From assembly GCA_029582165.1 (NCBI GenBank), contig CM055871.1, positions 29,992,802 to 30,056,801 of the forward strand: a stretch of 64,000 nt of DNA. Reading direction: 5' to 3'. This document shows positions 51,801 to 63,900 of the stretch, piece after piece (position 1 is the stretch's first letter; every line of letters begins with the position of its first letter). The notes beneath the pieces are model-generated. The model was not told the origin of the DNA, ran no database searches, and saw only the letters and a list, made by a program, of their open reading frames with translations. A program made the translations under genes and the position numbers. Source of the DNA: Portulaca oleracea (Eukaryota; Streptophyta; Magnoliopsida; Caryophyllales; Portulacaceae).

Positions 51801-54800
51801 AAGGTATATAGATTATTTGTCCTTCGAGAAAAAGGTTATGTACTTTATCGGAATGTTGTCCTTGCACAAGTGATTGACTAGTCACAATTGAAAAATTTGG
51901 CCCCAGAATCACTGCTGAAGGAAACGGCCCCAATCTTCAGTTCATCTCAAGTAACAGTAGTCCATACTCAAAAGTGAGACCCATATGGAACTTGAGTTCC
52001 ATTTTAGAGGAGAAACACGCTTAAATAAAATAAAGGAATAAATTGATAAGCATAAATATTTGTTTTGACAGGAAAAACTATAGGACTGAAAGAAAAGATG
52101 CTGCACTAGCATCCTACAAAGTTATGTACAAACAAAAAACATACTATCCACAAAATTGACCACGTTAAAAGAGGAAAAGCTAAACTTCTCATTCCCCCAA
52201 AAAGAAGAGAGACTTGATAAAATTGTCTTTCAATCTCTCAAGAGGGATTTCAACTCCCTCAAAAACCCTTCGATTCCTTTCTCTCCAGATAACCCAAAAG
52301 CACATGTGGTATAACCAAGGCCTTCTTCTCCGGTTTCCTGCCAAAGAAACTCTCCCAGATAGGAGATGACTCCAAATTGAATAGGATACGACCCAAGTAA
52401 CACCAAGACAACCAAAGGCTAAAGCCCTAAGACCTAGCGAAGACTCAATGAAGCAATAGATGATTCGGTGATTCAAGATCCCTCTTGCACATGCAACACC
52501 TATCAATTAACCATCATCTTCTCCCATTTGTAAACTATCACAAGTCAAGATGCTCTCATGCATCGCTTCCCAAACAAAACCGCAACCTTCAAAAGGGTAA
52601 AGGACTTCCATATAATGTTAGATGGGAAAGCTCCAGCCTCTAGAAGATGCAATGGGGAAGATCCCATGCTACAAAGTTTTGAGTAATAAGAGCTCACAGA
52701 AAAACCCCGTACTTAATCAAAACCCACCTCACTGTATCTTGCGAAGAGTAAATTAATAGAGGAACTTCCAAGTCCACATCTAGACTAGATCAATTTAGCA
52801 ATCCAACACCCAAACAGGGGTAGCAGCAGAAATAAAACAAAAAAAGTTGCCACGCTATGCTAGATCACTCAAACAATCTCAATCATCAAAATGTTATGAG
52901 AACCAAAAGGTGAATGTATCTTATCTATGCAGCTTCAGTTACAGAGTGAATAGCTACATAAATGAGAATGTCAAAGAGGTTAACTGACCTGCAAAATGTT
53001 CAAAGCCTTCCTCATGTCCCCAGTGCTCAATCTCACAAGGGCAGCTAAGCCAGATTCCGTTACATCCAGCCTGCATAATGGGGATGGGATGTAGAAAATC
53101 AACCAAATACTTTAATATCTAATCACAAAATATTCATCATAACAAGTCATCTTAAGTACAGCAGAATATTTGCAAAGGGATGGAATATCTTCACACTTTG
53201 AAAAAGCAATTCTAATTACTTAAAAAGAAAAGTAAAGAGGAAGGGAGCAGTTCACCGAGATATCCTAAAATATTATAATGAAGATTTATCTATAAATAGC
53301 TGTCTGGGTCTCTATTTACCTTAATTATAACCAGGAACTTATCACCGCAGAAAGATTTTGCAAAGTGACAGGTACGAAGATTTAAAAACAGCACTCAAGT
53401 TTGATCGGCACTTATACAACTCAGAGGTGATTAAAACTAAAGAATTTTGATAAGACGCAATGTTCTAGTTTCCAACATCCAACATTTTTTTCCCACCTTC
53501 CTTCTAAATGTTTGGTCGGGTAGTAGCAGCTGGAGTAAATAGCATGCTTGACAGCTTGAGGCATAAAAAGGCACAAATCACACTTCCAGGCACGGCTCCA
53601 GGTACTTCTGGAAATCTGGCCATGTAAGTGCAGCGTATACAGGACGCATGCAATCAGCTGTGCTTTTTGAGTACTTTTTTGCACCTTTTTGTTCTTTTAT
53701 AGGCTTTTTACGCTTTTGGGGGAAGGAGGGGAGAAGGGGGGTGTTTAGTTTCTGCTACTCAAGTTGATTTTCTCTGGGTTTTTCAGTGCGAAAAGCCTAT
53801 GCCTGCCCTGCACTTCAGAGCCTGACACTAGGAATCTTTGCACTTTGTTACTCTTAAGGCGGGGGGAGAAGGGCAAAGTCAAACCTTACAACTTAGTACT
53901 TTCAGCAATCAATCAAATTCTTTTATATAGCCAACAAATGCTATATTATGAGCTATCTTAAGTTCAAAAGGATAGAATTTCCGAAAAGAAAAAAGATATG
54001 GAAATATCAGCAAAATTGTTAGGAGCAATTCTAATTACTAAAAAGAAAAGAAAAGGGTTGGCTATGATTCACGGAAAGTATCCATACAATATCATCATGA
54101 AACCTCTGGACCTCTCTACTTACCCTTTCCATAAGCAGGAACTTCCCATCCCAGAAAGGTTTTGCAAAGTGACGGCCCAAAAGAGGCAATGTTTTCATTG
54201 TTACCTTTCAATTTTCTTCTTTATGTGGCTTGGGTAACGACTGGTGCAGGAAAAGAGGGACAGGGAGAGCCAACCTTTAGAACTTACCCTTCAGCCTCTA
54301 TTACATGTTTGAGCCGCTCAGCAACATGGACAGAATCGAGTGGAGCAAACCGGAAACGTGTACACCTTGACTGCAGTGCAGGAATGATCTTGTTTACATT
54401 GTTACATATCAAAGCAAATCGTGTATTCTTTGTGTACTTCTCAATCACTGCATCCATGGACAACCACAAACGCAAATGTTAAAACTGTTGCAAAAGTATG
54501 GGTGAGGACTGAGGGGAAAAGAAGCAGTAAGACTGTACCTCGACGCAAAGCAAACTGAGCATCCTTTGTCATGGCATCTGCCTCGTCCAGTAAAACTACT
54601 TTCACGTGTGCCTTTGAACTGCAAATACCAATTAACAGCCATCATCAACAAGACTCACCCAAAACCGAACTCAAAAAACAGCACAAGGGACAATCAATAA
54701 GATAAATATTGCATCAAAAGTCCTCCAAAAAGCCAAGTCACCAAGACTAACAAAGCTCAAATTCATTCTCATTCAAGAAAGACTCTTAATAAATTAAAAC

Positions 54801-57292
54801 GCCCCGTATACATCTCCCCTCTCAAAACTACATAAAGACTTTCACATCTGTACAATTAAAGACGTGACATGTACAAAAACAATAACAAAATGGACAAATA
54901 AACAAAGCATTCGACTACACATATTGAACTAATAGCCTTAGAAACACATCCAAATTCCTGGGTGAGCAATTTCAGCATCATTTTCATCTCTAGAAAAACT
55001 TGACCATTATATTTTTGTAGAACGCATGTCATCATTGCCTCTCACAAAAATATCACTCTTTTTGAATCATCAATACCATGCATAAACCCCAAACTACTAT
55101 CACTCTTTTAGCGTGACACGAAAGTAAAAACTGATAGTTAACATCTAGGTTAATTTGTTTTGTCCAGGAATCATTGCATGACCCACTAGACTGAAGCTAC
55201 TTGAACTCTTAATTGCACAAAGAGAATCTATGTAAAAATTTCACACTTGTACTACAGGGTGCAGAGGACTCTTTGCTCCCTACATGCCCTAGCCTCTTCA
55301 TCTCTTCCACTAGGCCCAGAACGTCCTTTAAAATTACCCTCTCAATCCCTGAGTAAGCATACATTTATCCATGCTGAGGGGTTTTCCATCACAGCAACAT
55401 TAATTGTCTTAAACCAGGAAATATCATCGCACGCCGACACTTAGGATATATCACCTCCTCTGCACATCCCAACGAGCAGTGACCATGTAAAAAGTAACAT
55501 GAACAAATCCAGAAGGTATTACCCTCTAAAGAAACTTTCTAACAGAAAATATAATGCAGTCAATAGTAGATGGCTGCCATGGAAGCAAGAACGCTTCTCA
55601 AAAATCTTCTTCAACTGCCTATGCCTTTTCAAAACTTAATCCTAACAGACTTCTAGATATCACCAATGAGCTATACAGAGACAATGCAAAAAACAATGAC
55701 AGTTCTTTAACTCTACAACAGCATCAATGTCTACACTCAAAAGGCCGAAACAACAAGCCAATAATGCAACTTTCCGACTCATCTACAAAAACAAAATAAT
55801 GAGTTGAGAGGTCATAACTAAAAGATTCTATTATGCTATCAAACTATGTTACTGTGGCTCTTCATCCACCAAAAAGGTACATTGACATAATCCTAAAAGT
55901 ACAACATGAGAATAATACACACCAAATTAAACCCAAACAAAATTTGCAGGAGGCTTCAGCCAGGCCTGACCTAGGCTGCCACTATATTACAAATTACTTC
56001 CTTTGTCTCATATCTATACTCCATCTTTAATGGCAGACCCAAAACTATAATCCATTTAACTATTGATAGTATCAAAGTTCTTTTTCCTCTAAATCAACAA
56101 AAAACAGTAAATCGAATGGTGTTCACTTTAAAACTTCATTTCCTACCAGGCACTAGAGAGATGGGATGGAGTGAGTAGATGGTAGTCTCAGGCCTATAAA
56201 CCCGAATACCATATATGGAAATTATTTGATTCTCTAAAACCTATTGTCTACCTCCCACAGACCTCCGCCCTCCCAAAACAAAACAAAAAAAAAACAAAAA
56301 AAAGAGCTTCCTGCTCCCAGAATGTGCAACATCACGCCACCTATAGGTTTACAGTAAAAGTGGTGCCATTATGTGACTGTCTCACTAAAAAGTTATGGTG
56401 AGATGAATTTCTTTGTGGGTTAATTTTTGGATATTTCTACATATCTAATGGATCATAATGAGTAATTTCTCCTCCTAGACTAATAATTCAGCCATGGATG
56501 AATTTTTATAAGAGTCATCCTAAACAAATCATTAACCACCCTTATATTTGTCCATCCAAAGTCAAACATAAAAGTTATTGTCTCACAATAAGCCTTAGGC
56601 AAGATTGGAGAGAGACCTAAAAAGCACACTCCTACCAAACACCATTCTCAAAGGATTTGTAACAAAGACTAACTCCTTCTTTGCTTCTCTCTATAGATAT
56701 ACATTCTAAACCATCAAACCCACAAATCAAAAGCACCAAAAAAAGATACATCAACAAAGATTAAAGAAAAAAGGAAGCATACAAACGATAGAAATTACGC
56801 ACCCAAAAGAGAAGCTTTGAGTACTGGCAAAATCCTGAATTTGCTGTCTCACAACATCAATCCCACGATCGTCGGAAGCGTTGAGCTCCAATATCATGTT
56901 ATGGAACTGACTCCCATAAAGCTTCCTCGCAACAGCCAAGATTGTCGATGTCTTCCCAGTTCCAGGAGGTCCATACAGCAGCAAATGAGGCAGCTTATTC
57001 TCATTCGTCAATCTATCAACTGCAACGCCCCATTCCAACGATAATTGAGCAAAATGTTTATAAAAAAATCCAAGCCTAATTGAGGAGATTGTACAAAATG
57101 CGAAGCAACGATAGGAAATTTACTAGTGTCAATAATGTCACGATGAGCGGCGACGTCGGCGAGGGATTGAGGACGATACTTTTCGACCCACGGCGTCGCT
57201 TTGCCGTCGCCGGGAATGACGACGTTTTTGCCTTTGTTGTGTTTAATAGTAGGGTTGTCGTCGACATCCATGGGAGCTATTGCTTCCGCCAT
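48893..57292 (-). CDS. RFC3: replication factor C small subunit (plant RFC3, human RFC5 type)
   Basis: Nine exons on the minus strand: 57292-57124, 57019-56803, 54618-54539, 54447-54288, 53070-52989, 51349-51220, 51111-51048, 50965-50897 and 48992-48893. All use GT-AG and keep phase, giving 356 residues. The protein is an AAA+ ATPase of the clamp loader that opens and loads PCNA at primer-template junctions in the nucleus. Visible motifs are the RFC box WVEKYRP (35-41), Walker A GPPGTGKT (73-80), LNASDDRG (102-109), Walker B LLDEAD (138-143) and the SRC arginine-finger motif (182-184). The C-terminal collar helices end [32 protein letters not shown] and [12 protein letters not shown] fit the human RFC5 group, called RFC3/EMB2810 in Arabidopsis. 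No damage was seen. Confidence 0.95.
52090..52640 (-). mobile_element. LINE ORF2 C-terminal fragment inside an RFC intron
   Basis: On the minus strand, 52640-52510 reads like the zinc-knuckle RVT region ([10 protein letters not shown], then KRCMRAS). The open part at 52506-52189 contains [19 protein letters not shown] and [11 protein letters not shown], the standard C-terminal block of plant L1-type ORF2. Stops and frameshifts break it. It lies in the 1.6-kb intron 51350-52988, in the same orientation as the host gene. Its 3' part matches the fragment at 44139-44430. Confidence 0.75.
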
Positions 57293-57358
57293 TGATAGTG
57301 ACTGGGTAAGGAGGGACTTAGGGTTTCTGGAGTGCTGGGAAGAGGTTTCTCCAAAATG

Positions 57359-57366
57359 GCGCCAAA
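57359..57366 (-). promoter_or_regulatory. E2F-like site upstream of the RFC gene
   Basis: The minus strand reads ATTTGGCGCCATTTT, which contains TTTGGCGC, a match to the plant E2F consensus TTTSSCGS. It lies 67 bases before the RFC start codon. E2F sites at this distance are known for plant S-phase genes such as PCNA, MCM and RFC subunits, so E2F control is a reasonable inference. It could alternatively fall within the transcribed leader. Confidence 0.6.
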
Positions 57367-57393
57367 TCAATTTCCGGCCCTCTTTTCCATGTG

Positions 57394-57400
57394 TATATAT
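57394..57400 (-). promoter_or_regulatory. possible TATA box of the RFC gene
   Basis: The minus strand reads GCATATATACAC, about 100 bases before the start codon and about 30 before the E2F-like site. Its position would put the transcription start near 57365. Other AT-rich strings upstream could serve too. Confidence 0.4.
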
Positions 57401-57539
57401 GCGTAGCCAAAATTTTGTCCTACCCAAAATCCAAATTTGTTGGACTCTAATATATCCGGAGTCAGTTTGTCCGTTAGTCATAATTTTGATTTTTACGATC
57501 TCCAATATCATTTTGATAATTTCTTATATAATACTACAT

Positions 57540-57702
57540 ATATCATTAATAATTATAATATTATACTTTTATAATAGTATTTTTAGTTGAATCTAATGGT
57601 GGTAATTTTATGTAATTGTATATATTCAAAAATTTATGATAAAAAACTTTGAATTTAAATGCACAATTTTCAAAGACGACAATTAATATGAAATGAAGGG
57701 AG
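57540..57702. mobile_element. Stowaway-like MITE, one end only
   Basis: Read on the minus strand, the right end is CTCCCTTCATTTCATATTAA next to a TA, followed by 'ttgtcgtctttgaaaatt'. The same words open the copy at 63025 on the plus strand. Its interior 'gaatctaat' corresponds to 'attagattc' there. The opposite end is missing or too decayed to find. Confidence 0.55.
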
Positions 57703-57724
57703 TAGTTCAAATCTAATTCTGACA

Positions 57725-57905
57725 TTGACTAGTTCAAAAAATATTAAGAGACAATAATTTCTCTTTTCTTATTGTCCGAACCCGATTTTCATCCGCATTT
57801 AGTTTCATCTGGATCGTCTAACCGAAAGACATGGTTCGGATATCAACTTTTCCAATAAATTTTGACTTTGAATAAACCTAAATTTAACCGATTCAAAATT
57901 TATAC
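57725..57905. repeat. dispersed AT-rich repeat, copy 3, partial
   Basis: Contains 'attgtccgaacccgattttc' and 'caataaattttgact' in the order seen at 31850-31970. Confidence 0.4.
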
Positions 57906-59477
57906 CAACACTATTTATACTAAGCTACTACTACTAGCCTTGAACCCAATAAAGTAGGTATTTAAAAAAATTACACTAAAAGAAGAAAATGAAAGTGATA
58001 TTATAATGAAAATATCATTATAAATTGTTCAATGAAAATATACAAAGTTTTGAGTTTTCTAGAAAAGGCCACTAATTTAAGCAAGAAAACACAGTCATAT
58101 TCAAAATAATAATAAATTTATTAAAGTTAATGATAAGTGTGAATGATAGCTATATAACTTTGAGAATATAATAATTTCTCTATAAAAAAATGTAAAATAG
58201 ACTAAAGAAAATGAGACTCACATCCTTTCCTTTACTATAAAGTAAAAGAGGATATGTGATGTATTGTGATAGATTTCTTTTACTAGTTACTCGCTGGTTA
58301 CTAAATTGGACCGGAAATTTTCCTTAAAAGATTGGGCTAACCAATCCGTATGGACAAGTATCTTGGATATACACACATGTCACATTGGCAAAGAAATACA
58401 CTTGCTCATTTCTTTCTCCTCTTTTATACACAAAGATCACCTTGGCAAACAAATACTGTTGCTCCCAATCTGTTTCTCTTTCTTCCTCATTCTTTCATTT
58501 TCGGTTGCTCCTACTTTGCTGCTACCTTCCTCCTTATGTGTCTCGTTATATGTGTTTGTGTTTTGTAACCTTAATTCCAATTTTCAGAACAAGAAACCTT
58601 GGCAAACAAACAAATACAATAAGTTGGATTCATCAAAACTTGTTGTGTGGCTGCCTAGTTCCAATACAGAATTACCGATGCCTCGTGCCACATCGTTATT
58701 GTCCTCCCTACTCTCTCTTTTATTCCATCTTTTGCTACATTGCTATCGAATATCTTGAATAAAGGGTCATTACAAGAGGTACCACTTCAACCACCCCTTC
58801 ATTAGTTTTGTTTGATTTTGAGGTTTATACAATGCTCTGGTTTTGAGTTGTGGCCATTGGTGTAGTTTAGGATCAACCTCGTCAAATACTATATAATAAT
58901 GTGAAATTTGGAATAATTATGCTTATATGGGTTTTGGAGCTCGATCAGATAATGTCGTGTTTTTCAAAATTCTCAATTCTGTGGACCTTTTTTTCCTAAC
59001 TTAATTGTCATCATCTTATTTGTTCTTTTTAGTGTCTGGTAATCTCAGTTCTTTCATTCGGCCCACAGATATTAGTAAGACAACCCTATTCTCTTAATCA
59101 TAATTTTTCTATAAATGTGAAAAATTTACATCTGAAATTTTTAAAACACAAAAAATGCCAATAAAGTGAAAGTTTGAAACCGAAAACCACCATATGCTGG
59201 AAAAGTTTACTTTCAATTGATTGATTTATTTATTTTTGTTTATTAATTTTTGTTTTTATTCAATAATAATAAAACAAAGTTAAAAATTAAAAATTAAAAT
59301 TAAAAAATAAAAATAAAAAGTTAAAAATCAAAAATCAAAAATTAAATTTTAAAATTTTAAAATTTTAAAAATTAAAAATTTTAAGAATTACAAATAGAAA
59401 AGTAAGACACTAAAAAAATAGTTAAAAGAAAAACAAATTATAAAATAAAAAATTAAATTTTCTACTTACACATATAG

Positions 59478-59846
59478 GATTTTTGGACGTCAATAATATC
59501 AACTTTGGGGGTATTGGATATTAATAATACAAAGTATTTTCTTAGACACTAGCAGTACCAACTATCGACCTATTTTCCCCCAACAATACACCGTCGAGTT
59601 AATATGGTTTTAACTCATCGGAAAGATAATGTGACTCCATAATGTGTCATGTGGAAGACAGATTAATATCCCCATCAACATTTTGTACATTAACTATGCC
59701 TTGCACGTCACACACTAAATCGGTTGTGTACTACTAGTGGAAAATAGATCGATAGTTGGTATTGCCAGTGTCCAAGAAAATAATTTATATTATTAGTGTC
59801 CAATACCCCCAAAGTTGGTATTATTCAGGTCCAATACTCCTACCCA
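59478..59846. mobile_element. element with long (~105 bp) terminal inverted repeats
   Basis: The left arm (59478 to about 59580) contains AACTTTGGGGGTATTGGA, then TATTTTCTTAGACACTAGCA and CCAACTATCGACCTATTTTC. The right arm (about 59735-59846) carries the reverse complement of the same string in order (GGAAAATAGATCGATAGTTGG, split over the arm, then TCCAATACCCCCAAAGTTGG) at about 85-90% identity by eye. The loop between them is about 150 bp. Possible 8-bp flanks are ACACATAT and ACCCATAT, one mismatch. Non-coding. It is a foldback or long-TIR MITE, MULE- or hAT-related. Confidence 0.7.
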
Positions 59847-60952
59847 TATATCATCAACAAGTTCTACTTGACACCATTCTTTTATGCGGTACTGCAATTT
59901 ACCGCAACCTTCCGCAATCAACCGCAACTCATGACAATCTACCGCAATCTACTATTTACCTAGCTTTTTATATATCAGACCCATTTATTATTTTCTACAA
60001 CAACTTACCGCAACCCACTGCAGCTCACCGCACCGTAACTTACCGCACCGTGATTCCACCGTATATAAAATCAACGGGGCCTAATGCACGCCAAAACCTA
60101 CCTAATGCTAATTAAACTCAAAACAATAGGGCCTACTACACCGTACTGAGTTTGGCATTCGTCCAAGTGCTCACAGGTGCAGAAGATCAAATAAAAAAAA
60201 TTGCCTTAAAAAACGCATTACTTAAATCTAAGGTAGTAAAAATAGCAAATTTCAAAGATGAGTGGTAACTGGTAAAGAAATAAATGACACAAACCTCGAA
60301 TAGTATGTATGTTAATTTTAATTGCTCTTTTTTTTCATGATTTTTTATAAGCTGACAAACCAATAATACAAAAACAAGTTAAACTACGACAAAATAGATT
60401 GAAGTACAATATATAACAGTTTTAGGACTCCAAAATCCAAAATTAAGAGACAAAAGCAGCAGACTAGGCATGAATCATTCTAACAAAGTAAGGAATTACA
60501 AAACTCACAACAGTTTTAGTTTCATTTTACTTAAAAATATAGAAAATAGTGTGTGTGTCTTTTGTGTGTGAAGTCTAGAATATTATGTGCATTTTTATAC
60601 CACGTCGGATGATAAAATGCTAACTATTTTCCGTTCTGTTTTGTTTATATGTTTGTTTTTCTTTTTTGAAATTAGAGCACCTTGTGTAGACCCAAAGATA
60701 AAGACAACAAGAAAACGTAATAAAAATGATAGCTTTCCTCTGTTAATTAGCTGATTAAATAATCATGAGTCAACCAATTAGCACAGTAAAAAAATTGTTA
60801 TAATATAAATTATGAAAGGGCTTATCTATTTTCCCTATTATTACTCTACGAACACAAGTTTCTAACTTTTATACCACACAATTAGCTTCTTCTTCATCGT
60901 TTCCCCCCCTCAATTTCTCTCGCCTGAAATTCTTGTTTTATTATATTTTTCA
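59847..60952. other. upstream region of the DnaJ-like gene
   Basis: A degenerate repeat of 'ttaccgcaac' words (59885-60055) is listed as a finding. After 60200 the sequence is AT-rich. The stretch 60860-60950 is pyrimidine-rich ('cttcttcttcatcg', 'tttccccccctc') and is probably the 5' leader of the gene starting at 60953. No TATA box stands out. Confidence 0.5.
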
Positions 60953-63900
60953 ATGAGTGATGCAAGGGAGAAACCTCCAGAATGCTATAATTTCTCTGGA
61001 ATTCGAGATCTTTTGAGAAAATATAGATCCCACGATGGAAAAAGGCAACTTGATAGTAAAAATATTATACCCTCTCATAAGAAGAACAAGGTCAAGCCCT
61101 CAAATCATGCCCAAGATGACATTGTTAAGGTATACAAATTTTAACTTTTCTCAAATTAATTTGGCTTCTTGCATGGATATGGTTGCTCTAGCTAGCTATT
61201 ATTCTTGTTAACCTTAATTGTGATTTCAACTTTATGGCTAATTGAATCACGCTTAATTATTTGTTTATTTTGAGGTGACATTATACAAGTTTTTTGATGT
61301 TCCATATATTTTGTATATCAATAAACAAATCAAAGTAGACATGAAATAATGTATTATCGGAATTATCATTAAAAATATTTGACAAAAACCCAATTGTAAA
61401 TGCAAGCATCACATACACAGGCAGAGCTGGAAGATTTCTTTGAGGGGTGTTGATTGATACTCCTTTAGTTAGATATTATTTGTCACAGTACATTAGATAT
61501 TGTATCGTCTAAAGTTTAAATAGTTTGATGATCAACTTCTCAATATATACAATGATTCATAGTATAAAAGTATTACAATTAGATTTGTAACAAAAAATAA
61601 TATTGAAAAAGTATAATATTATAGTGGGCAATTAATGTATTTTTGAGTAGTGAAAGAAAAATAATAATTGGACCAGGATTTGACTTTAAACATTAATAAA
61701 TTTTCATTATGCAACTTTCTCAATTAAAATACACATATATACTACAATAATTGATACCAAATAAATTGTACATCTTTTCTTTGTAACAATACATATGATC
61801 AACTAATTCTTGATCGACCATATGGTTTAGTCTTGAATGTACCTAAAGCATAGATTAAATTTACTTCTATTTTTTTTATCGTTAGAAGCCAATAAGCTAA
61901 CAGACATCAAATATGCTACAAAATAACCATCAAAACAGCAAAAACAGCAGAGACAAAACATCAAAAAACAGCAAAAGCAGAAAGCTACAAACAGGAGAAC
62001 CCGAAAAGGCACCTAACTACAGCTGGAAAACCACCCAAAAAAAGAAAAAAAACAATCACTTCTTCTTGGATGGAATAACCTTTAGCCCACAAACCTTTTC
62101 CACCAGAGCCTGCTTTCGATCAATAACAGTTTTTTTTTTTTTTTAACATCATGCAAGGACTTTTTTTTTTTTATTAGATGCATTGTGCATATAATGTTCA
62201 CAAGAAACTATAGGTGAAATTTATGTTTAGGTTATTGATCAAAATTTCTATTGACTTTTTTCAATTAACCTTGCTAGTTATACGCAGTTGACACTAATCT
62301 TCCTTGCTATTCGCTTTTTTAAGAAACAAGTACATGCAGAATGGTATTTTTGCAATTTATTTTTCCTGATTTTCCCTTTTTCTTAGCAGGCCATCGAAGC
62401 CAAAAAGGCAAATGATAAGGACATGAAAGTGCAGAAGAAAGCGGGGCAAAAAGGCAATAATGGAGGAGTGGAATTAGATGGAAAGAAAACAAGCATAAAG
62501 CATGGAGATGAGGATAAGGATGATAAAGATTATCAATTGACTAGCTGCTTGTTGAAGTCTATTATTGTACTAATTGATTCATCCAAAAAGAAAAAAGTGT
62601 CATCCAAAGTTTCAGATTCTGAACTTCATGATAAACATGGGACTCGAAGACGAAAACCGCATCAAAAATCCCCCTTGAGGACCATAAGCCTCGACAAAAA
62701 GCTTTTCTCAGGTACATATTTCCCCTACACAAACTAAATGTAATTAATTTAATCAACACATAATTTTTTTTTACATGTTTACTAAAAAAATAAAAGCTTC
62801 CCCATCAAAAAAATAAAATAAGATAAAAGCTTCGATAAAAAGTTGCGTTAAATTGAACTATGGCTAGGAAATTTGGAAGTTTGGCACAACTGATTGTTTA
62901 ATATCTAATTAGCCTTATTGAACAATAGGTAACCCCACAGCTCAATGACCACCTATTAGATGAAAATATGTACGTTTACCTTGGCTAGATATCCTATCTA
63001 TGGCTGACTGTTTTCAAGCTGCTACTCCCTTCATTCTATATTAATTGTTGTCTTTGAAAATCATGCTGTCAAATTTCAAAAATTTTGACCATTAATTTCT
63101 CAATATATATAATGAGTTACTATATAAAAATCATCACTATTAGATTCGTAACAAAACACACAAACACATATGTATGTATGTAGACACGCACACATGTATC
63201 GCACAACACAAAAGCTTTGCAACCAACAACTGGGTACTAATGGTTATACTTTTTGGATCCTCCCCATATTCATTTTAAGTTGCACGGAACACTGAAAACT
63301 AGCGATTAAATTCTAATGTTCAAAATATCGGATCCATCTACACAATACATCAAATAACACGATGACTGGTTCTCTATATTATATCTAACTAAACCTTTTA
63401 CGGTTATCTATACAGTCTTGTTAGAAAGCTTACCAAGTGGTAAAAAGAGCAGCAATGAGAAGTATTTGGAGCTGGACAATTGTAAGCCACCTTTGATAGA
63501 CCGGATTACCTCAAAGGGTAATAGTAAACTAGCTGGTTTTGAGGATGAAACCAACCATGGTCATAGGTCCTTTATAAGCAGAAACAAGAGTATAGCTAGT
63601 ACAACAAAAAGTGGCCAAATTATCATGTTCTCCAGCTCAAGTGGGATGTTGAAGCCACCACCAATTGAGAAAAAGCTTGAATGTACACTCGAGGAGTTAT
63701 GTCAGGGCTGTGTCAAGCACATCAAGGTCACGCGAGACATCTTCACTTGTACAGGGTATGTTTTGAACTACTTGTAATTTGATTTAGATTTTACAAACTC
63801 CAAAGAACATGTTTTAACTATTTTTTGCAACAATCTTAGGAAAAGAATACAACAAGATGAGGTAATCACAGTTGACGTAAAGCCTGGATCAACGACAGGA

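Larger units (their letters stand above)
57401..59477. other. intergenic DNA between the RFC and DnaJ-like genes
   Basis: It holds a Stowaway half-copy (57540-57702) and a repeat copy (57725-57905), listed separately, and an A-rich run of AAAATTAAAA words at 59260-59460. Two overlapping frames of 150 and 125 codons lie at 58306-58762. They are rich in Leu, Ser and Phe, in different phases over the same DNA, and match nothing I know. I do not call a gene there. Confidence 0.5.

Noticed and set aside
52989..53070. A frameshift in RFC exon 5
   Set aside because: A first reading seemed to lose one base at GCCCTTGTG. Recounting across the line break at 53040/53041 shows the full 82 bases and an intact frame.
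58306..58762. A small gene encoding a 150-residue Leu/Ser-rich protein
   Set aside because: Two other frames of similar length overlap it in different phases. There is no domain, no splice logic and low-complexity composition.
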